Assembly (NCBI GenBank): GCA_013396755.1
Contig: VWZF01003276.1
Span: 2,419,346-2,483,345, forward strand
Direction: 5' to 3'
From: Sclerurus mexicanus
Taxonomy: Eukaryota; Chordata; Aves; Passeriformes; Furnariidae
Length of the DNA: 64,000 nucleotides
Shown one piece after another: positions 34,001-45,960 of the stretch. Position 1 is the stretch's first letter; each line of letters opens with the position of its first letter. Under the pieces are notes generated by a model, which did no database searches, had not been told where the DNA came from, and worked only from the letters and a program-made list of their open reading frames with translations. A program made the position numbers and the translations under genes.

Positions 34001-36909
34001 TGGAATGGCAACATCCTAAAGCACTGCACTGGCTGCTTGGTGAGCACAGGCTCTTGCCTCAGCACATGCCAGCATCGTATGAGCATGTCTGTGTGATTGT
34101 GTTACAGACTTTATCATATCTCCTGGATGCACTGCTGGGCTGGCATGTTCTCAGACATCCCCTGTTCCTCAGAACTGAGTTCACCCATGGAAGTGTCTCC
34201 TATGGCCACCTAGGAAAGAGATCTGTGAGTACCTGAAAGAGGAGGAATAGCCTTAAATCAGGGGAAAGCATCCATGTACTGGTGAGTTAGCTTCATGACA
34301 TAGCTCTCATAACTTCTTTCTGAGAGTAGAGATTATGGCACAAAGGTGCTACAAACAGCAAGGAATAGTGATCGGGATAATCAGAAGGAATGGTGTAGAG
34401 TGAGATGTTCTGCATAGAAATGCAAATACAATAAAAACGAAGAGTGCCTTTTGGGTCCTTGGGGCTATTAGGGAAGGGTTCATCACCTTGCTATAGGAAA
34501 TTATACAAAGTAGATCAGACCTGCCAGACATAGCAGCTTTGAAACTCACTACAATCTGAATTCCAGACTGTTAATTCCGCTTGGAAAGCCTTACTATCTG
34601 AAACTAAGGATTAGGGTGAAAAAAAGTCGTTTAGCAGCTTCCATCTCTCTGGACAGAACGAAGAGGCAATGACCACCCGAAGCCCTGAGCCCAAAGGGCA
34701 GTCTGCAGCATCACTGGTGGCCAGCCAGCGAGTGTTGCAGAGGGCTGAGGTGGGACAAGATCCATAGCCTGCTCAATGCTGAGAGCAACAGCACCGATGT
34801 CACAGACCAGCTAGGGCCTGTGGGTGGGACGGAGTCTTAATTCAGAAGGTTAATAGGAGGGCATAAATTAAATAAATATTCATACATACTCATAAACAAG
34901 ACCAAAGGCAAAACGAGCAAAGTGAAAGGCAGAGAGGAACACCAACAACCAGGAATATAAGTTTGAGACAGATGACTATTCAGCCCTGGGGATCATGTTT
35001 CATCATCAACAAAAATGTCAAGTACTTTAGTCAGAAAAACATAATATTTCCTTTGGGAAAGCAATTCTAAATGAGTTTTGAATTATCTCATGACAACCAG
35101 AACTTTTTTTGGAAAACTAACAGAGAAATTTAGGACTCTAATCCTTTCTATATTCTTTTACCATGCATCCCTACTTGAAATTAATTTTAGCATTGATAGA
35201 GCTGATCACTGTATCTTAGTATCTCATTACAGCTTTGACAGATGGAACTGCAACACCTTATGCAGAGTTCAGTTCATTCCTTGTCTCTGCCCTTCCTGTT
35301 CTCCCCACATGCTTCCAAATCAGTAAACAGGATTTTCGAAGCTGGTTTATAAAATATACCCTGCAAACATTGAGATGTTTTCTAATCCAGCTGTTCCACA
35401 TTAGCGGAGATTTGTTTCTAAGCATTGGGCAATGCTATTTTAGAATAACACCAAACCTAATGATTAATGTTGAAGAAACTGCTGTCAAGAATGTGAGTGT
35501 TTCCTGACTCAGTAAAACCTTCCACAGAGCCCGGTGAATCTTAGTTAACAGTTTTCTAGTACAAGTGAGAAAATAAAGTAACTTCCCATCTCCTTTTATT
35601 GTGAGTGAAGCTGAAGGTAGCAGTGGGTTGGTAGGCTCACTTTCTGATTCAGACACTGGGAAGATAAGGAATGCAGCAAGTAAAATTAAAGTACTTCTTC
35701 CCCTTTCCCCCTTGAGCTGGCTTCTTCAATACAAGTAAGCAGGAGGGCAGAATAAAAGAGACTTAGGTGTGTTTGTTGTAGCTGAGACTGTGACAAGGTC
35801 TTGGAAATCACTTTGCTAGCCTGCCGCATGGGCCTCTTCTTGGATGCTCTTGTCAGTGAGTCAAGGCTGAGCTCCAGAGCATGAGGATAAGGAATACTCA
35901 GGCAGCCCTGACACTCAGCTAGCCCCTACAAAGGATTGCTGTGTCTAGAGAGACTTCTGCTGATGCCTTCACACACACACAGAAACCTGTCTGAGAGGGC
36001 ATCATGGTGGTTTGACTCCATACTAATCTCCCACACACATGTAGTTTCATCCTCTGTTTCTTATTCTATGCTACATCTCTAAGAGAAGAAATAGGGAGGA
36101 AAGGAAAATGCAACTAAAATCTAAATCCAATATACATGTGACATCTACCAGACACTCAGTTTTGCTGGATTCAGTTACAGTATATAATGGCATAGGTTCC
36201 ACATTTGTCAAAACAGAGAAAGAAAAACAGTCTTGATCTTAAATTACATAACAGAAGAGTCTGAAACTCAGACTATGGTTGTGATGCAAAAAATAGATCT
36301 GCTAGAGACGTTTGCAAAACCTAGCATCACCAGATTCACCCATCTCTGATTTAAACCCTTCCCCTAGCTCCAAGGGGGGAATATTTTGTGTCCTGGAAGT
36401 TCCTTTCCTTTCACTGCTTGTTAAGTGGATTGTCTTCCTGTCTCAGGCAGCTTTTGGATTATATCCACTGTCAAACAAAGAAACAGTCGGGCACTCAAGC
36501 TTGACCATTTGTATTCTTCAAGTGGTCTAAAGATTTTCTCATCTGGAGTTTTTCCATTCTGTTCTATAACATCTGAAGATATCTTTTGTTTCCCTCCCTA
36601 CCATATGTCACACTGGAATCAAGATGCCAATGTAACAAAGATATTGGACCAATGTTACATAAATGTCAACATGGGGAATTTCTAGTTTAGTGGCATCAGC
36701 CAGACCATGATGGAGGAGTTGATTTCACTGGAATTTAGTGGATGAAGCCAGGAACAAAATCCTTTCCCTTCATGGTAAGGACAGGAGCCCTCTTTATAAA
36801 AAAAATTAAAAATTGTTGCAATTCCTTGAACAATTCCAGGCTTAGACAAAAATTTCATTAAATTAACCAAAATCATTAGTGCACTGGAAATACAAAGCAT
36901 TAGCTTTGA
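31046..36909. other. Intergenic, no gene recognised
   Basis: Mostly single-copy-looking AT-rich sequence. A GC-richer island at about 34640-34850 is unclassified. A short (AC) run lies at about 35970-35981. Frames of 60-105 codons occur but none shows a domain I recognise. Confidence 0.5.
34640..34850. other. GC-richer island, unclassified
   Basis: About 200 bp clearly richer in G and C than either flank, with several CpG dinucleotides (for example 'ggacagaacgaagagg', 'cccgaagccctgagcc', 'gccagcgagtg'). No repeat family or exon is recognised. It could be a decayed insertion or a small regulatory island. Confidence 0.25.
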
Positions 36910-36957
36910 AAAGTAAACTAATTGAAAGTAAACTAATTTCTCTCTTAGAGAGAGAAA
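36910..36957. repeat. Direct repeat followed by a perfect hairpin
   Basis: AAAGTAAACTAATT occurs at 36910-36923 and again at 36925-36938, with one G between. Overlapping the end of the second copy is a perfect inverted repeat: TTTCTCTCT (36937-36945), a 3-nt loop, AGAGAGAAA (36949-36957). Confidence 0.7.
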
Positions 36958-39900
36958 ACACCCTAATTTTTCTACAGTTACAAGACCAGCTATATTTATT
37001 TAAAATATTTTATTAAATACACTTTTTGAATACATTCACTATGGTTTAATTTTTCTGTTCTATTCAAGGCTTGGTACAACTTAGACACTCATAACTACTT
37101 CTGTAAGCATTACCACAAGATAATTAATGCCACAAATAAAACGACGAATTTCAGTTTTTAACCCACAGACTTTCACTCAGATGAAGGTACTTTGTACATG
37201 AAAATGAACAAAGAAAGGAAGTAAGCAGGAAATGATGAGGGAAGGCAAATGGAAAAGATTCAGCATGCTCCTTACAGTAGGGTCCTTCCACTGCGGCAAT
37301 AGGTGGAGACAGAGGAATTGACATTTGAAAAAGGGAAGACTTGTAAAAAACCTCAAGAGTAAGTTTAGGTGTTCATGTGAGGTGTTCACGTTTTCCAGTT
37401 TTGGGAACATTGCTGTAAATAGCTGCCCAAGAGAAATCCAGCTTATACTTTGTTATGAGCAACATCATTCCTTGTTATTGCCTGGCAGTCCATAAAACAG
37501 CATTTTGGTTATTTTATGTTATTCTGTTATTTTTTTGTTTTTTCTAAAACTACATCACTTTCAGCTTTACTGAGCCTAGTTTTGTCACCTGTACCTTTTG
37601 TCATTACCATCAGCTTTAAATGTATATAAGCCACTACCTGCAATGCATAGAGAGAAACCAAGCCCACCCCACCGTCCCAGGTGAGAGAAGATGCTGATCC
37701 AGCCCTGTATCAGACAAAGACTCTGCAAGAGCTGTCTGCTCCTGCTCTAGAGCTGTCACTTGCCAGCATGGAGTAGTGAGTGCTGGTGAGTGCTGCTGAT
37801 TTACACCTGCCTCAGCCTCCTGAGCTGTTCTGCAGATGTCAGCCCTTGTCTCTGCAGTGCCTGTCCAAGAGGCTCCAGATCCACAATGGGATCTCTAGGT
37901 GTTACTGCATTCACATAGCTGGGCATGCATCCTGACCCCTTCCTCCAGCCACAACCCACAAAGGAGGAATCCATCTTCACGGAGCTCCTGGGAGAGTGCT
38001 GGAAGCAGACTTCCCACAGAAACTAGGTGCTCCAGACATTATTCCTTCAGCCATCCAGGCAGAGCAGCAAGAAGGATCTTGCCTCTCCCATGAGGCATAA
38101 GAAAAGAACACTGTGCCAGAGTGCTGTCCCCATGGGTAGAGAGACAGACATCAATGTGCATGGCCAAAATCAATACCCAGTTTCTATTCGTCACACAGTG
38201 GAAAAACACTCCAAAGGCTTGGCAGTGAGAAAGATGTGAAAGCTGGAAGTGAATGAGGTAAATGCAGTTTTGCTGCTTATGCATCAGCAGGGGATCAGCA
38301 GTGAGGTAGTTTCAACTCTGCTTTGCCTTTGATGAAATCACAGCTGGAGAAGCAATGTTCTCACTGATTCATAAGCTGCAGATATTGTGGAAATACAGAT
38401 TTACTCCCATCACTCAAGCATTTATTAAGTTAATAAGTTTCTGAAGAGGGCAATATAATAACAATGAGAGTTTATCTTTCTAAGCTCTCTCTCTTCCTTT
38501 TAACATGTAACAAAGGACTGACTTTTATGTTTTATCTTCATTCCAGTTCCAAGCATTCTCTCTAGTGAAAAAGAAAAATTTCCTTACTAAACTTGCATGA
38601 ACACAGGAAGATCTGTACCAGTATTTATGATGAACTCCATTATTTTGGATGTGGGTCAGTTGGGTACCAACAGTATGAGCTCATTCAGCCTAAAGAGTCA
38701 TTTAGCCCCAGAATAGTCTGATTGCTGAAAAGGACATGAGTAAGGAACAAACTCATCTTTTCTGTTCCTCTCTTAAAAAAGGTGGTCTTCAACTTTTTCT
38801 TTAGTTTATCCAGAGCCAGGGGCTTATGTACAGTTAAAACATAAATTCAGTACTTTCACTTAGGTATATTAGATTTATGATACATCCTGAGCTAATGGTA
38901 TAACTTTTCTTGATTTTCTGGCAAGTTTACTTTGTTTCATTTGGTCCTTAATTTGGACAATAAGAATTTATCTGACTGCTGAACTGAAGATCTGATTTTC
39001 AGGAGGTATGGCCTCCCCATAGTTTAATGGAGACTCACATTTCCTCCAGGCTTCTGAAATCAGGCTTTCAGGTTCAGATGAATCATTTATTCCTTGATAA
39101 TTAGCTCAACTTCAACTCACAGATCATATAATTTTTCTTTTTTATTGGTGTTTCCTGCTACTGTGTTGCACAACCCATAATCCAGTTTAAAGTTTTCTTT
39201 TCCCATAAATAGGGTGGTTTTCAAACTACTGTTTCAATACATCACTCAGTCACTATAATGTATTTCTAGTTTTGCTCCATTTTCATTTTCTCATTCCACC
39301 AGTAGAATAATTGTTAATTTATAATGAGCCCACATTCAAATTCCATTATTAATAATAATCAAGTATTATCTGGCTGGTATTCATCACAGCTCAGAGAAGA
39401 ATAAAAGTAGGTTGTACAAACATACCACTGAGGGAGGGAAAGAGAAGGAAAAGTGCTATCACAATCAAAAAAGATGATGTGAACTTCATTTGTAACTGCA
39501 GTTGTCTGTGTCACTATTTACCTTCACATTACCTGTAAGGCAAACTATATGTGGTGCAGGACTCCAAAACAAGGACTTAGCATGAGTTTCCTATCAACTC
39601 CTTGTGACAGAAATCAGCCTAATCATTTGTCTTTTCTGACTTTCATACACTTACCTCGATGCTGTTTACATTGAGATTTAAGGCAGCAAGGTAGATTAAT
39701 ACAGAACTGGGTAGAGAAGGCCAAGGACATCTGAGCAGCTCAGATCAGAGGAGAGGATAACAGTTTAGTGTCACTGGCCGGCAGGCTGTCAGCAGCAGCA
39801 CCAGGGCTGAGTACTTGCACTCAGCCTCTGTGCCAAGCCTGCAAGGGCTCACCAGACCTCTTATGCAACCACTGGCACTGGCTGAGGACAGATGTCCGTC

Positions 39901-42486
39901 ATGAGGTGCTGCTGGACACTGGGCTGGACCACAGGTACACTTACACAAACACTCCCATCTCAACTCTGCTAGAGCTCTACCCCAGCACCTCCCAGACGAG
40001 ATCCCCTTCAGCTGCTCCTTAGCCACATAAGCAACAAAATATATCCTGATAAGTGGCTCATCCCAGGATATGGGAGGGAAACAGATGTGATATGAATATG
40101 TCATCATTAAACACCCTGAAACTAATCAAAAGGTAGCAGAATTGAGAAGTATAAATGTGAGCTGAGTGGCTAAACTTGGAAAGAAAATAAGATATGATAT
40201 GGTTTTGTGCTAGATACAAGGTTCAAGGTCCATGTTGGGACCCATGTTTCTGTAATGTACCTAGATGGCTTACACTTTATTGTTAATAATGGAATTAATA
40301 GAGAAGTTCAAATGAATAAAGTGCATTTAAAGAAAATAGTAAAGTCAAAGGGAAGATTAATAGTATTTCAGGACTTCTCTTGCCTTGAAATCTGATCTTA
40401 AAAAAAAAAAAGGCTACATAAAGCTCTGGAAAGTCTGCTGTAAGCAGAAATAGGAGTAGTGGACTGAATACTGTTCTACATTCCCTCTCTTTCTGTGAGA
40501 GTACTGTATGGATTCATGCAAGGAGTGGGAGATAGTCATTGTCCCATCACCATATTTATAAGCCCCCCCAGATAGTCAGGGGTTTGTGAGGTACTACCAG
40601 TGAATATGGCAAGTCAAAGCATAACATCATAAACACATAGTTTGGGATCACACTGATGACTTCTGCTTTATAAATCCATTTTTTAGATCTGTTTTATTAA
40701 TGCTCTTTGTTATTTATTTGTGCTATTAGTTCTGTTTCATTACGGTCCAGAGGCTGCCATGCAGCACTTGATTTTATCAAGCAGAGAGACTATCAGGTAC
40801 ACTAAGGAAACAGATGATAGACAGAAAATGATTTCTCGTTAATACTCTTGTTCTTATTTGTGAGAGTTTTTCATGTTTTGGAAAAGGGATAAGCAGAGAG
40901 GGAATTTTCAGTAGTCTGGCATACATGAAAACATTATAAACTTCAAGCCACTTTTCTCAAATTTTCTGAAAGAGTGACCACCCTCACTCAGCTTTTTGGT
41001 TCTTCTTTTTCTGCCTCAGATGCCTTCCTGTGAACATCCTTTTGTGCCTGTGCTCCTCCTGAGTTGGCAGAAGCTCAGTTCCTCCAGGGGAGGAAAGGAA
41101 GAACAGTCTGTCATTACTGGATGTGAACATAAGCACTCATTTCCTCACCCAGTGAAGTACCAAGCTGCTGCCAACTAACTCTACATCTTCCAGTATTTTG
41201 TGACCTCCTCTGAATCTTTTCATTACTTCCTTCAAATCTTTTTTGAGTCCTTACTGATTGTGACCAGGGATAGAAATGTGCAGATGTGACATAAATGTGA
41301 GAAGAAATGTATACAGATATAATCACGAAGAATGTTTACGACTTGGTAGAAGAGACCAAGTTCAAAGGCACAGGTGGCAGCAGAAGTGAAAGAGTTCACA
41401 GGTGCCAACAGCTCAATGTGAAGAGTATCTGGGCACACAGGACACTGCCAGGCAATTCCACTGCCTGATTCTCAGAACTCCAAGAAAGAGAGTGACTAGT
41501 TGCAGAGGAAAGGTTATACTTTTACAGAGCAATAAGGATGTCTAGAGAAAGCTTTTAAAAGATCAGATTTGTCAAGAGACTAACGCATGTGACAGTGCAT
41601 TAAAATAACTCCTTGGTAGACTGGAAAACTGGACATAGCACTTTCATTGTTTGACCTTCCGTCTCTAACACAATAATTACCTAGGGATGTAATTGCCACT
41701 AGGTAAAATAAAATATTAAACACATATTGCCTTTCTCATGTGGTAAGGCTTCTACAAGGTCATAATACAGTATTATTGGCAGGTAGCTTCCACAAGGCTT
41801 ATTAGACAAGTAAGTCTGTGAGTTGAAAACAAGCTATTTTTTGAGGTTTTCAGTTTGCAATGAATGCCTTTTCACCTCATTATATGGCTGTGTTTCTGAC
41901 CCTGGTTTGGAGTTTTATGGAGAATGGCATGGGCTCAGAGGCAAATAAAACAATCATTGCTTTCGTACACTCCCACGTAAACAGTTCTTTTGTTAGGAGG
42001 CAGCTACAACTAAAATCTGACAATCTTTATCATATAAAAATAAGCAAATGGAAATATAGAAAAATGTAGAGGCTAAGGAAAAGTGACTCTTGTGCCCAAA
42101 GTTTTTCCTAACTCACACATTTTTACTAGAGAAAGAGAAGAAAGGGACAGTCTCAGACAAGTAGAAGTAGGCTTTTGAACAGATGTGTTTCATAAACTGA
42201 AAGAAATGGTGCAACATTTTCCTAGTGTTGGACCAAGGGCTCTGATCCAACAGAAACAGGGCTTTTTCCATTCAGCAGGTATGGAGGGAGGGAGTGCTTG
42301 TTTTACATGTCATCTTTTTACCATGAAAATACATACTCTGAATTAGTAGGTAAGAGAGAACTTTTGGAGTATCTTGAAGAGGTATATGTGAAGTTTCAGA
42401 ATAATTGCCAACGTATGGCCCTGGAACTTAGGGCATAGCAAAGATATTCTCTTCAGTTGGCATGTTCTCTGTTTGTTTTCCCCACT
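36958..42486. other. Intergenic, no gene recognised
   Basis: Single-copy-looking sequence. Two GC-richer stretches, about 37640-38240 and 39765-40020, contain overlapping open frames on both strands (up to 120 codons on the minus strand at 39745-40107) without recognisable domains. No CR1, LTR or SINE was identified. Confidence 0.5.
39745..40107 (-). other. Unassigned 120-codon open frame
   Basis: A minus-strand frame over a GC-richer stretch, with an 84-codon frame open on the plus strand at the same place (39768-40022). Double-strand openness usually reflects base composition and not coding. The product is Cys-rich, with no signal peptide or domain that I recognise. Not called as a gene. 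Confidence 0.12.
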
Positions 42487-42554
42487 TTGTAACTGATGTA
42501 CAGGTAGCACAGTGACATCTTTGTAACTCTCTTACAGGTGGCACTGTGCCATCA
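42487..42554. repeat. Imperfect tandem duplication, 34-bp unit
   Basis: The 34 bases at 42487-42520 and the next 34 at 42521-42554 both begin TTGTAACT and share TACAGGT, GCAC, GTG and CAT at the same offsets, agreeing at about 26 of 34 positions. This looks like an old local duplication. Confidence 0.7.
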
Positions 42555-42939
42555 CCTCCTCTGCTTCTGACATGTTCTTGTGTTTAGAACTTAGAGTATT
42601 TGGTCCCTGTGTCCCTGTTTTGAATTTTTTATTGTTGTTTTTTAATGTTGTTGGGACTATTAAAGGAAAAACAAACTCTCTAAGAGATTTTCCATCTGGA
42701 GAAGCAAAGTTCCAAAACTATATATTAAAAAAACAGAGAACTTTCCTAAATGTCAGTGACTGCAGTAATAGGTCACATATTGTATAAGTGTTGTAGTTTA
42801 AACTTTTAAATGAAACCATTAGAAAATGCAGCTTTTATTGCTGACTTTATTCTAATGTGTATAACTCTTTGTACTTCTTGAGAGGAAAAGCAATATAATG
42901 CTATTTTATATATCTTTTATCCTTAAACCATCGGCCTGT

Positions 42940-43065
42940 TTACTGAGGCTAAGGGTTATTGTCTCCATTTATTATGTGATGAGCTCAGGCACAGACAGGC
43001 TAGGTGCCTCGCTGAAGGGCACAGAGCAGTCATTGAGAAAGCCAGAACTACTGACCACTGGGTAC
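42940..43065 (-). mobile_element. Ancient MIR-type SINE relic
   Basis: Read on the plus strand, the blocks follow a MIR element in antisense order. They are 'tctccatttattatgtgatga', then 'ctcaggcacagacaggct' (MIR 'ctgaggcacagagaggtt'), then 'gaagggcacagagcag' (MIR 'aaggtcacacagctag'), then 'gaaagccagaactactgacc' (MIR 'ggcagagccaggattagaacc'). Spacing is nearly that of the family. MIR copies are rare and old in birds, so this is a fossil from an early amniote. It can have been kept by chance or because it gained a regulatory use. Confidence 0.6.
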
Positions 43066-43085
43066 CTATGCTGTACTTCCCACAG

Positions 43086-43728
43086 CATATATATTTTGTC
43101 ACTGGTCAGCTCGTTCTTCACCAGAGATTCTGAGTTTGATCAGGCATTCTGCACAGAAAAAGATGTGGCAGCATGAAACACTGCTCACTTTTCTGTATAT
43201 GCTGAATAAAAATATACATGTGTGGTATGAACAAGTAAAGACATGCCAATGCATAGAGTAAAACGAATAGTGTACTTGCAAATTTAGCTTCTACTGGCTC
43301 AATGAAGCATTGGCTCATCCTCTTTTGTGAAATCAGTGTAAAGTCCCATAACTGAAGTAATTATTTATTTCTTATTTATTTTTAATTCTTACTAATAGCC
43401 TAGAAGCTCTGAAGCTTCAGCCCCAGAGAGTTGATTGCTAGATCACTGCAACTTCTGTTTCAAAACAGCTGACCCAGGGGTAGTCAAAGTGGTGACATTT
43501 TTAAAGACAAAGCATTCCTCTGGGAAGGAAACAGAGCACACCCGTGATTATTCTGTGGCCATGACAAAGGACACTGCACAAACACTAGGAATCGGGATGC
43601 TGACTTCCACATGATCACAAATACTGAAATCCACATCCATAAGGAGCAAGAGGTCTTTAGCAATTAGGAGACCTAAAGTGGTACAGCACACCTAAGGTGA
43701 AAAAATATTATTCAGGCCACAGTAGATC
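43086..43728. other. Intergenic, nothing recognised
   Basis: About 640 bp between the MIR-type relic and the solo LTR. No repeat or coding signal is seen. Confidence 0.55.
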
Positions 43729-43995
43729 ACAACTGTCCTAGTTTAGCTGGTGGGACCAGTTATCACTGTGTGGGGGTGATCAAAGCTATGTATTCTACCC
43801 CCCTCTATTCATTTCCCAAGAACAATGGACCATTTGCAGCAGCTGCCCAGGTAGTCGTTAGCACCTTCACACCCAGCCTGAGGGGGCGTGGCTGCTAATG
43901 GGCCATCAAAGGTTCAACAATACCCCATGACTCAGAGTTAATCACCCATTGTGTGAGTCCCTGCCATGGGGGAGGGAGTGGGTGCTCCCCGAAGG

Positions 43996-44003
43996 TACAT
44001 AAG
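43996..44003 (+). promoter_or_regulatory. TATA-like box of the solo LTR
   Basis: TACATAAG about 260 bp into the LTR, upstream of a transcribed-like segment and the ATTAAA at 44282. The position suits a retroviral U3 core promoter. Activity is not shown by the sequence. Confidence 0.4.
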
Positions 44004-44281
44004 CAGCCTTAAGAAGACCATGGGGTCTTGTTGGATCTAGAGGAGCAGCAGGACTTTGACAGGAGGAAACCATCATTCTCGACCAGACCCCAGCCATCAT
44101 CTGCACTGACAGGTTCCTTACTTCCTTTTGCTTTGGACTTGGGGGAACCACGTGGGTCTCAGCACAAGGGCTAACAAACTCATTTGGGCTTGTGCCCCAG
44201 GACACTGGGTTATACTGCTGGGTTTTGGTGAGTTGAAAGCAATTTTCTCTTTGTGTCAGTGTATTTATTGTAATACCTTTC

Positions 44282-44287
44282 ATTAAA
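44282..44287 (+). promoter_or_regulatory. Poly(A)-signal-like ATTAAA of the solo LTR
   Basis: The common variant hexamer ATTAAA, about 75 bp before the LTR 3' end and followed by a T/G-rich stretch, as expected for the R-U5 junction. Confidence 0.4.
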
Positions 44288-45355
44288 TTGTAATTCTGAT
44301 TTATAATCCCTCTTGTGGTGGGTCCATTTCTCCTGCCAGTTTACCCTTAAACCAGCACAACAACAGAGACATATTTTGAGTTAGTGGAAGAACAATGTCC
44401 TTGCCAAATCCATCTGCCATTTTCCATAATTTCTTCTGAAGTTGAAGCTGGACTGTCTTCTGCTGAAGGTTTCTGGGTTGGCATACATGGACCAGAGGAA
44501 CTGACATGGAGGAGGAGACAGTAAGGAAACACAACTAGAGATAGGGGAGGGGGAAAAGGCAAATTGAGATGTAACAGAGTGTGCTACAACATGGAATGAA
44601 GCAACCTGATAGGTGACAAAGCAGAGAGGCAAAAATGGAAGAAGAAACATGCCAACGTAGCAGCTTGCTGCTGCCAAGGGTATGGTTCTGCCTCCCAGAT
44701 CTTCACTTGGGTAGCACTTCTTCCTCCTTTCCACCCTCTCTGGCAGTCAGCACTGTTTCAAAGAGGCAGTTCTGTTCATTAAACCGTGGTAAAACCAGCC
44801 TTTCTTCTTTTGCAGTTGTTTTCCTTACCCTCTTTCTCTCCCCTTCTTCTCCCAGTGAAGTCCGTTCTCCAGCTGGACCACCAGGCTCACACAGGGCAAG
44901 CTGATTTCATAGTAGCTGTGATTCAGGGTAGTGGATGCAGGACTGCTATCTTCTTGAGCATGTGGATGGATTCTGTTCCCTCCTGAAGCTTCACATGGAG
45001 CACAGCTATCCCATCTTCAGGCAGTTGCCTTGAAGCTGTACCGTTACCTTGAATCTGTACTGAATTACCATCCAAACTAAACGAACAAGGGTAGGTGGTT
45101 GATGGCCTGAAATCTCAGAGAAACTCTTAGGAAGGCAGTATTGCATTTAATAGATCATTCTTTATTAAATTTCATGATTCAGAGAGTCTGAAACAATCCA
45201 TTTGATGCTCCCATTCCTGTGACTTAGAGTGGCTAAAGAAAATTCAATCACAGACTCTGAGATTATATTTAATCCTTTTCATCAGATCATGTTTGAGTAC
45301 TAAGTTATTTAACAGAAGAAAGGTGTTTAGTAAAAAGTGATATTGTTACACAATA

Positions 45356-45382
45356 TGTGGATATATCCCTCATATATCCACA
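45356..45382. repeat. Perfect inverted repeat, 11-bp arms, 5-nt loop
   Basis: TGTGGATATAT (45356-45366), loop CCCTC, then the exact reverse complement ATATATCCACA (45372-45382). A short stable hairpin or cruciform is possible. Confidence 0.65.
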
Positions 45383-45904
45383 AGATTCTCTTCAGGTTCT
45401 GACCTCTCAAGAAATTTAACCTCATCCTTCATTTAGCAGCTTTTGCAAATACAGGCCAATGCTTCTATGACAGCATTGACACAGAGAAGCATATTCCAGC
45501 TGCTATTAAGTTACAACAACTTCTGGTGTTGTGAAGATTTGTATAACCAAATAAAAATAGAAAATCAGAATTAAATTTATTCTTAACTGCTCTGACCTTT
45601 AGGTATTGTTAAGATGTTGAATTCAGAAGAGGGCTTCAAAACCAGCCTGATCTTAAAAATCTGTCTTGCAGAGAGACTGGTAAGGAAAGCACATTGAAAT
45701 TCTTCAACTGAAAGATTAGAGGAGATCTTGCCAAGCTACACAAGTAACTGTATGGAGAAGAGATTTCCAATAGACTTTCCTTCATGCCTACAGTGGCAGA
45801 ACAAGATTCAGTGGTTAGAAACTGAAGCTAGAGAATGGCTGTCACTCCCTTCCTCTGCCAAAGCATCCCATGGGCACCAGCCTGTGGACTGTGTTTGCAG
45901 GTGT

Positions 45905-45960
45905 CCCCACCATATCTTATACCACAGGGTATAAGTACCACAGAGTGCCACAGGGTGGGG
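45905..45960. repeat. Nested inverted repeats with repeated CCACAG units
   Basis: An inner perfect hairpin, CTTATACC (45916-45923), loop ACAG, GGTATAAG (45928-45935), lies within outer arms CCCCACC (45905-45911) and GGTGGGG (45954-45960). CCACAGGG/CCACAGAG also recurs three times between 45922 and 45955. Confidence 0.55.

Larger units (their letters stand above)
43734..44359 (+). mobile_element. Solo LTR of an avian endogenous retrovirus, TSD ACAAC
   Basis: A 626-bp element begins TGTCCTAGTTTAGCTGG and ends AAACCAGCACA. It is flanked by identical 5-bp direct repeats ACAAC at 43729-43733 and 44360-44364. A TATA-like TACATAAG lies at 43996 and a poly(A)-signal-like ATTAAA at 44282-44287, giving a plausible U3-R-U5 order. 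The first and last 12 bases form an imperfect terminal inverted repeat. No gag, pol or env sequence flanks it, so it is a solo LTR. The 5-bp duplication fits ERVL-like integration, but this LTR is clearly a different family from the one at 48056. Confidence 0.85.

Noticed and set aside
44381..44734. 117-codon minus-strand frame directly beside the solo LTR, possibly proviral
   Set aside because: No retroviral motif is visible. The LTR has its target duplication immediately outside both ends, so this sequence is flanking DNA and not provirus.
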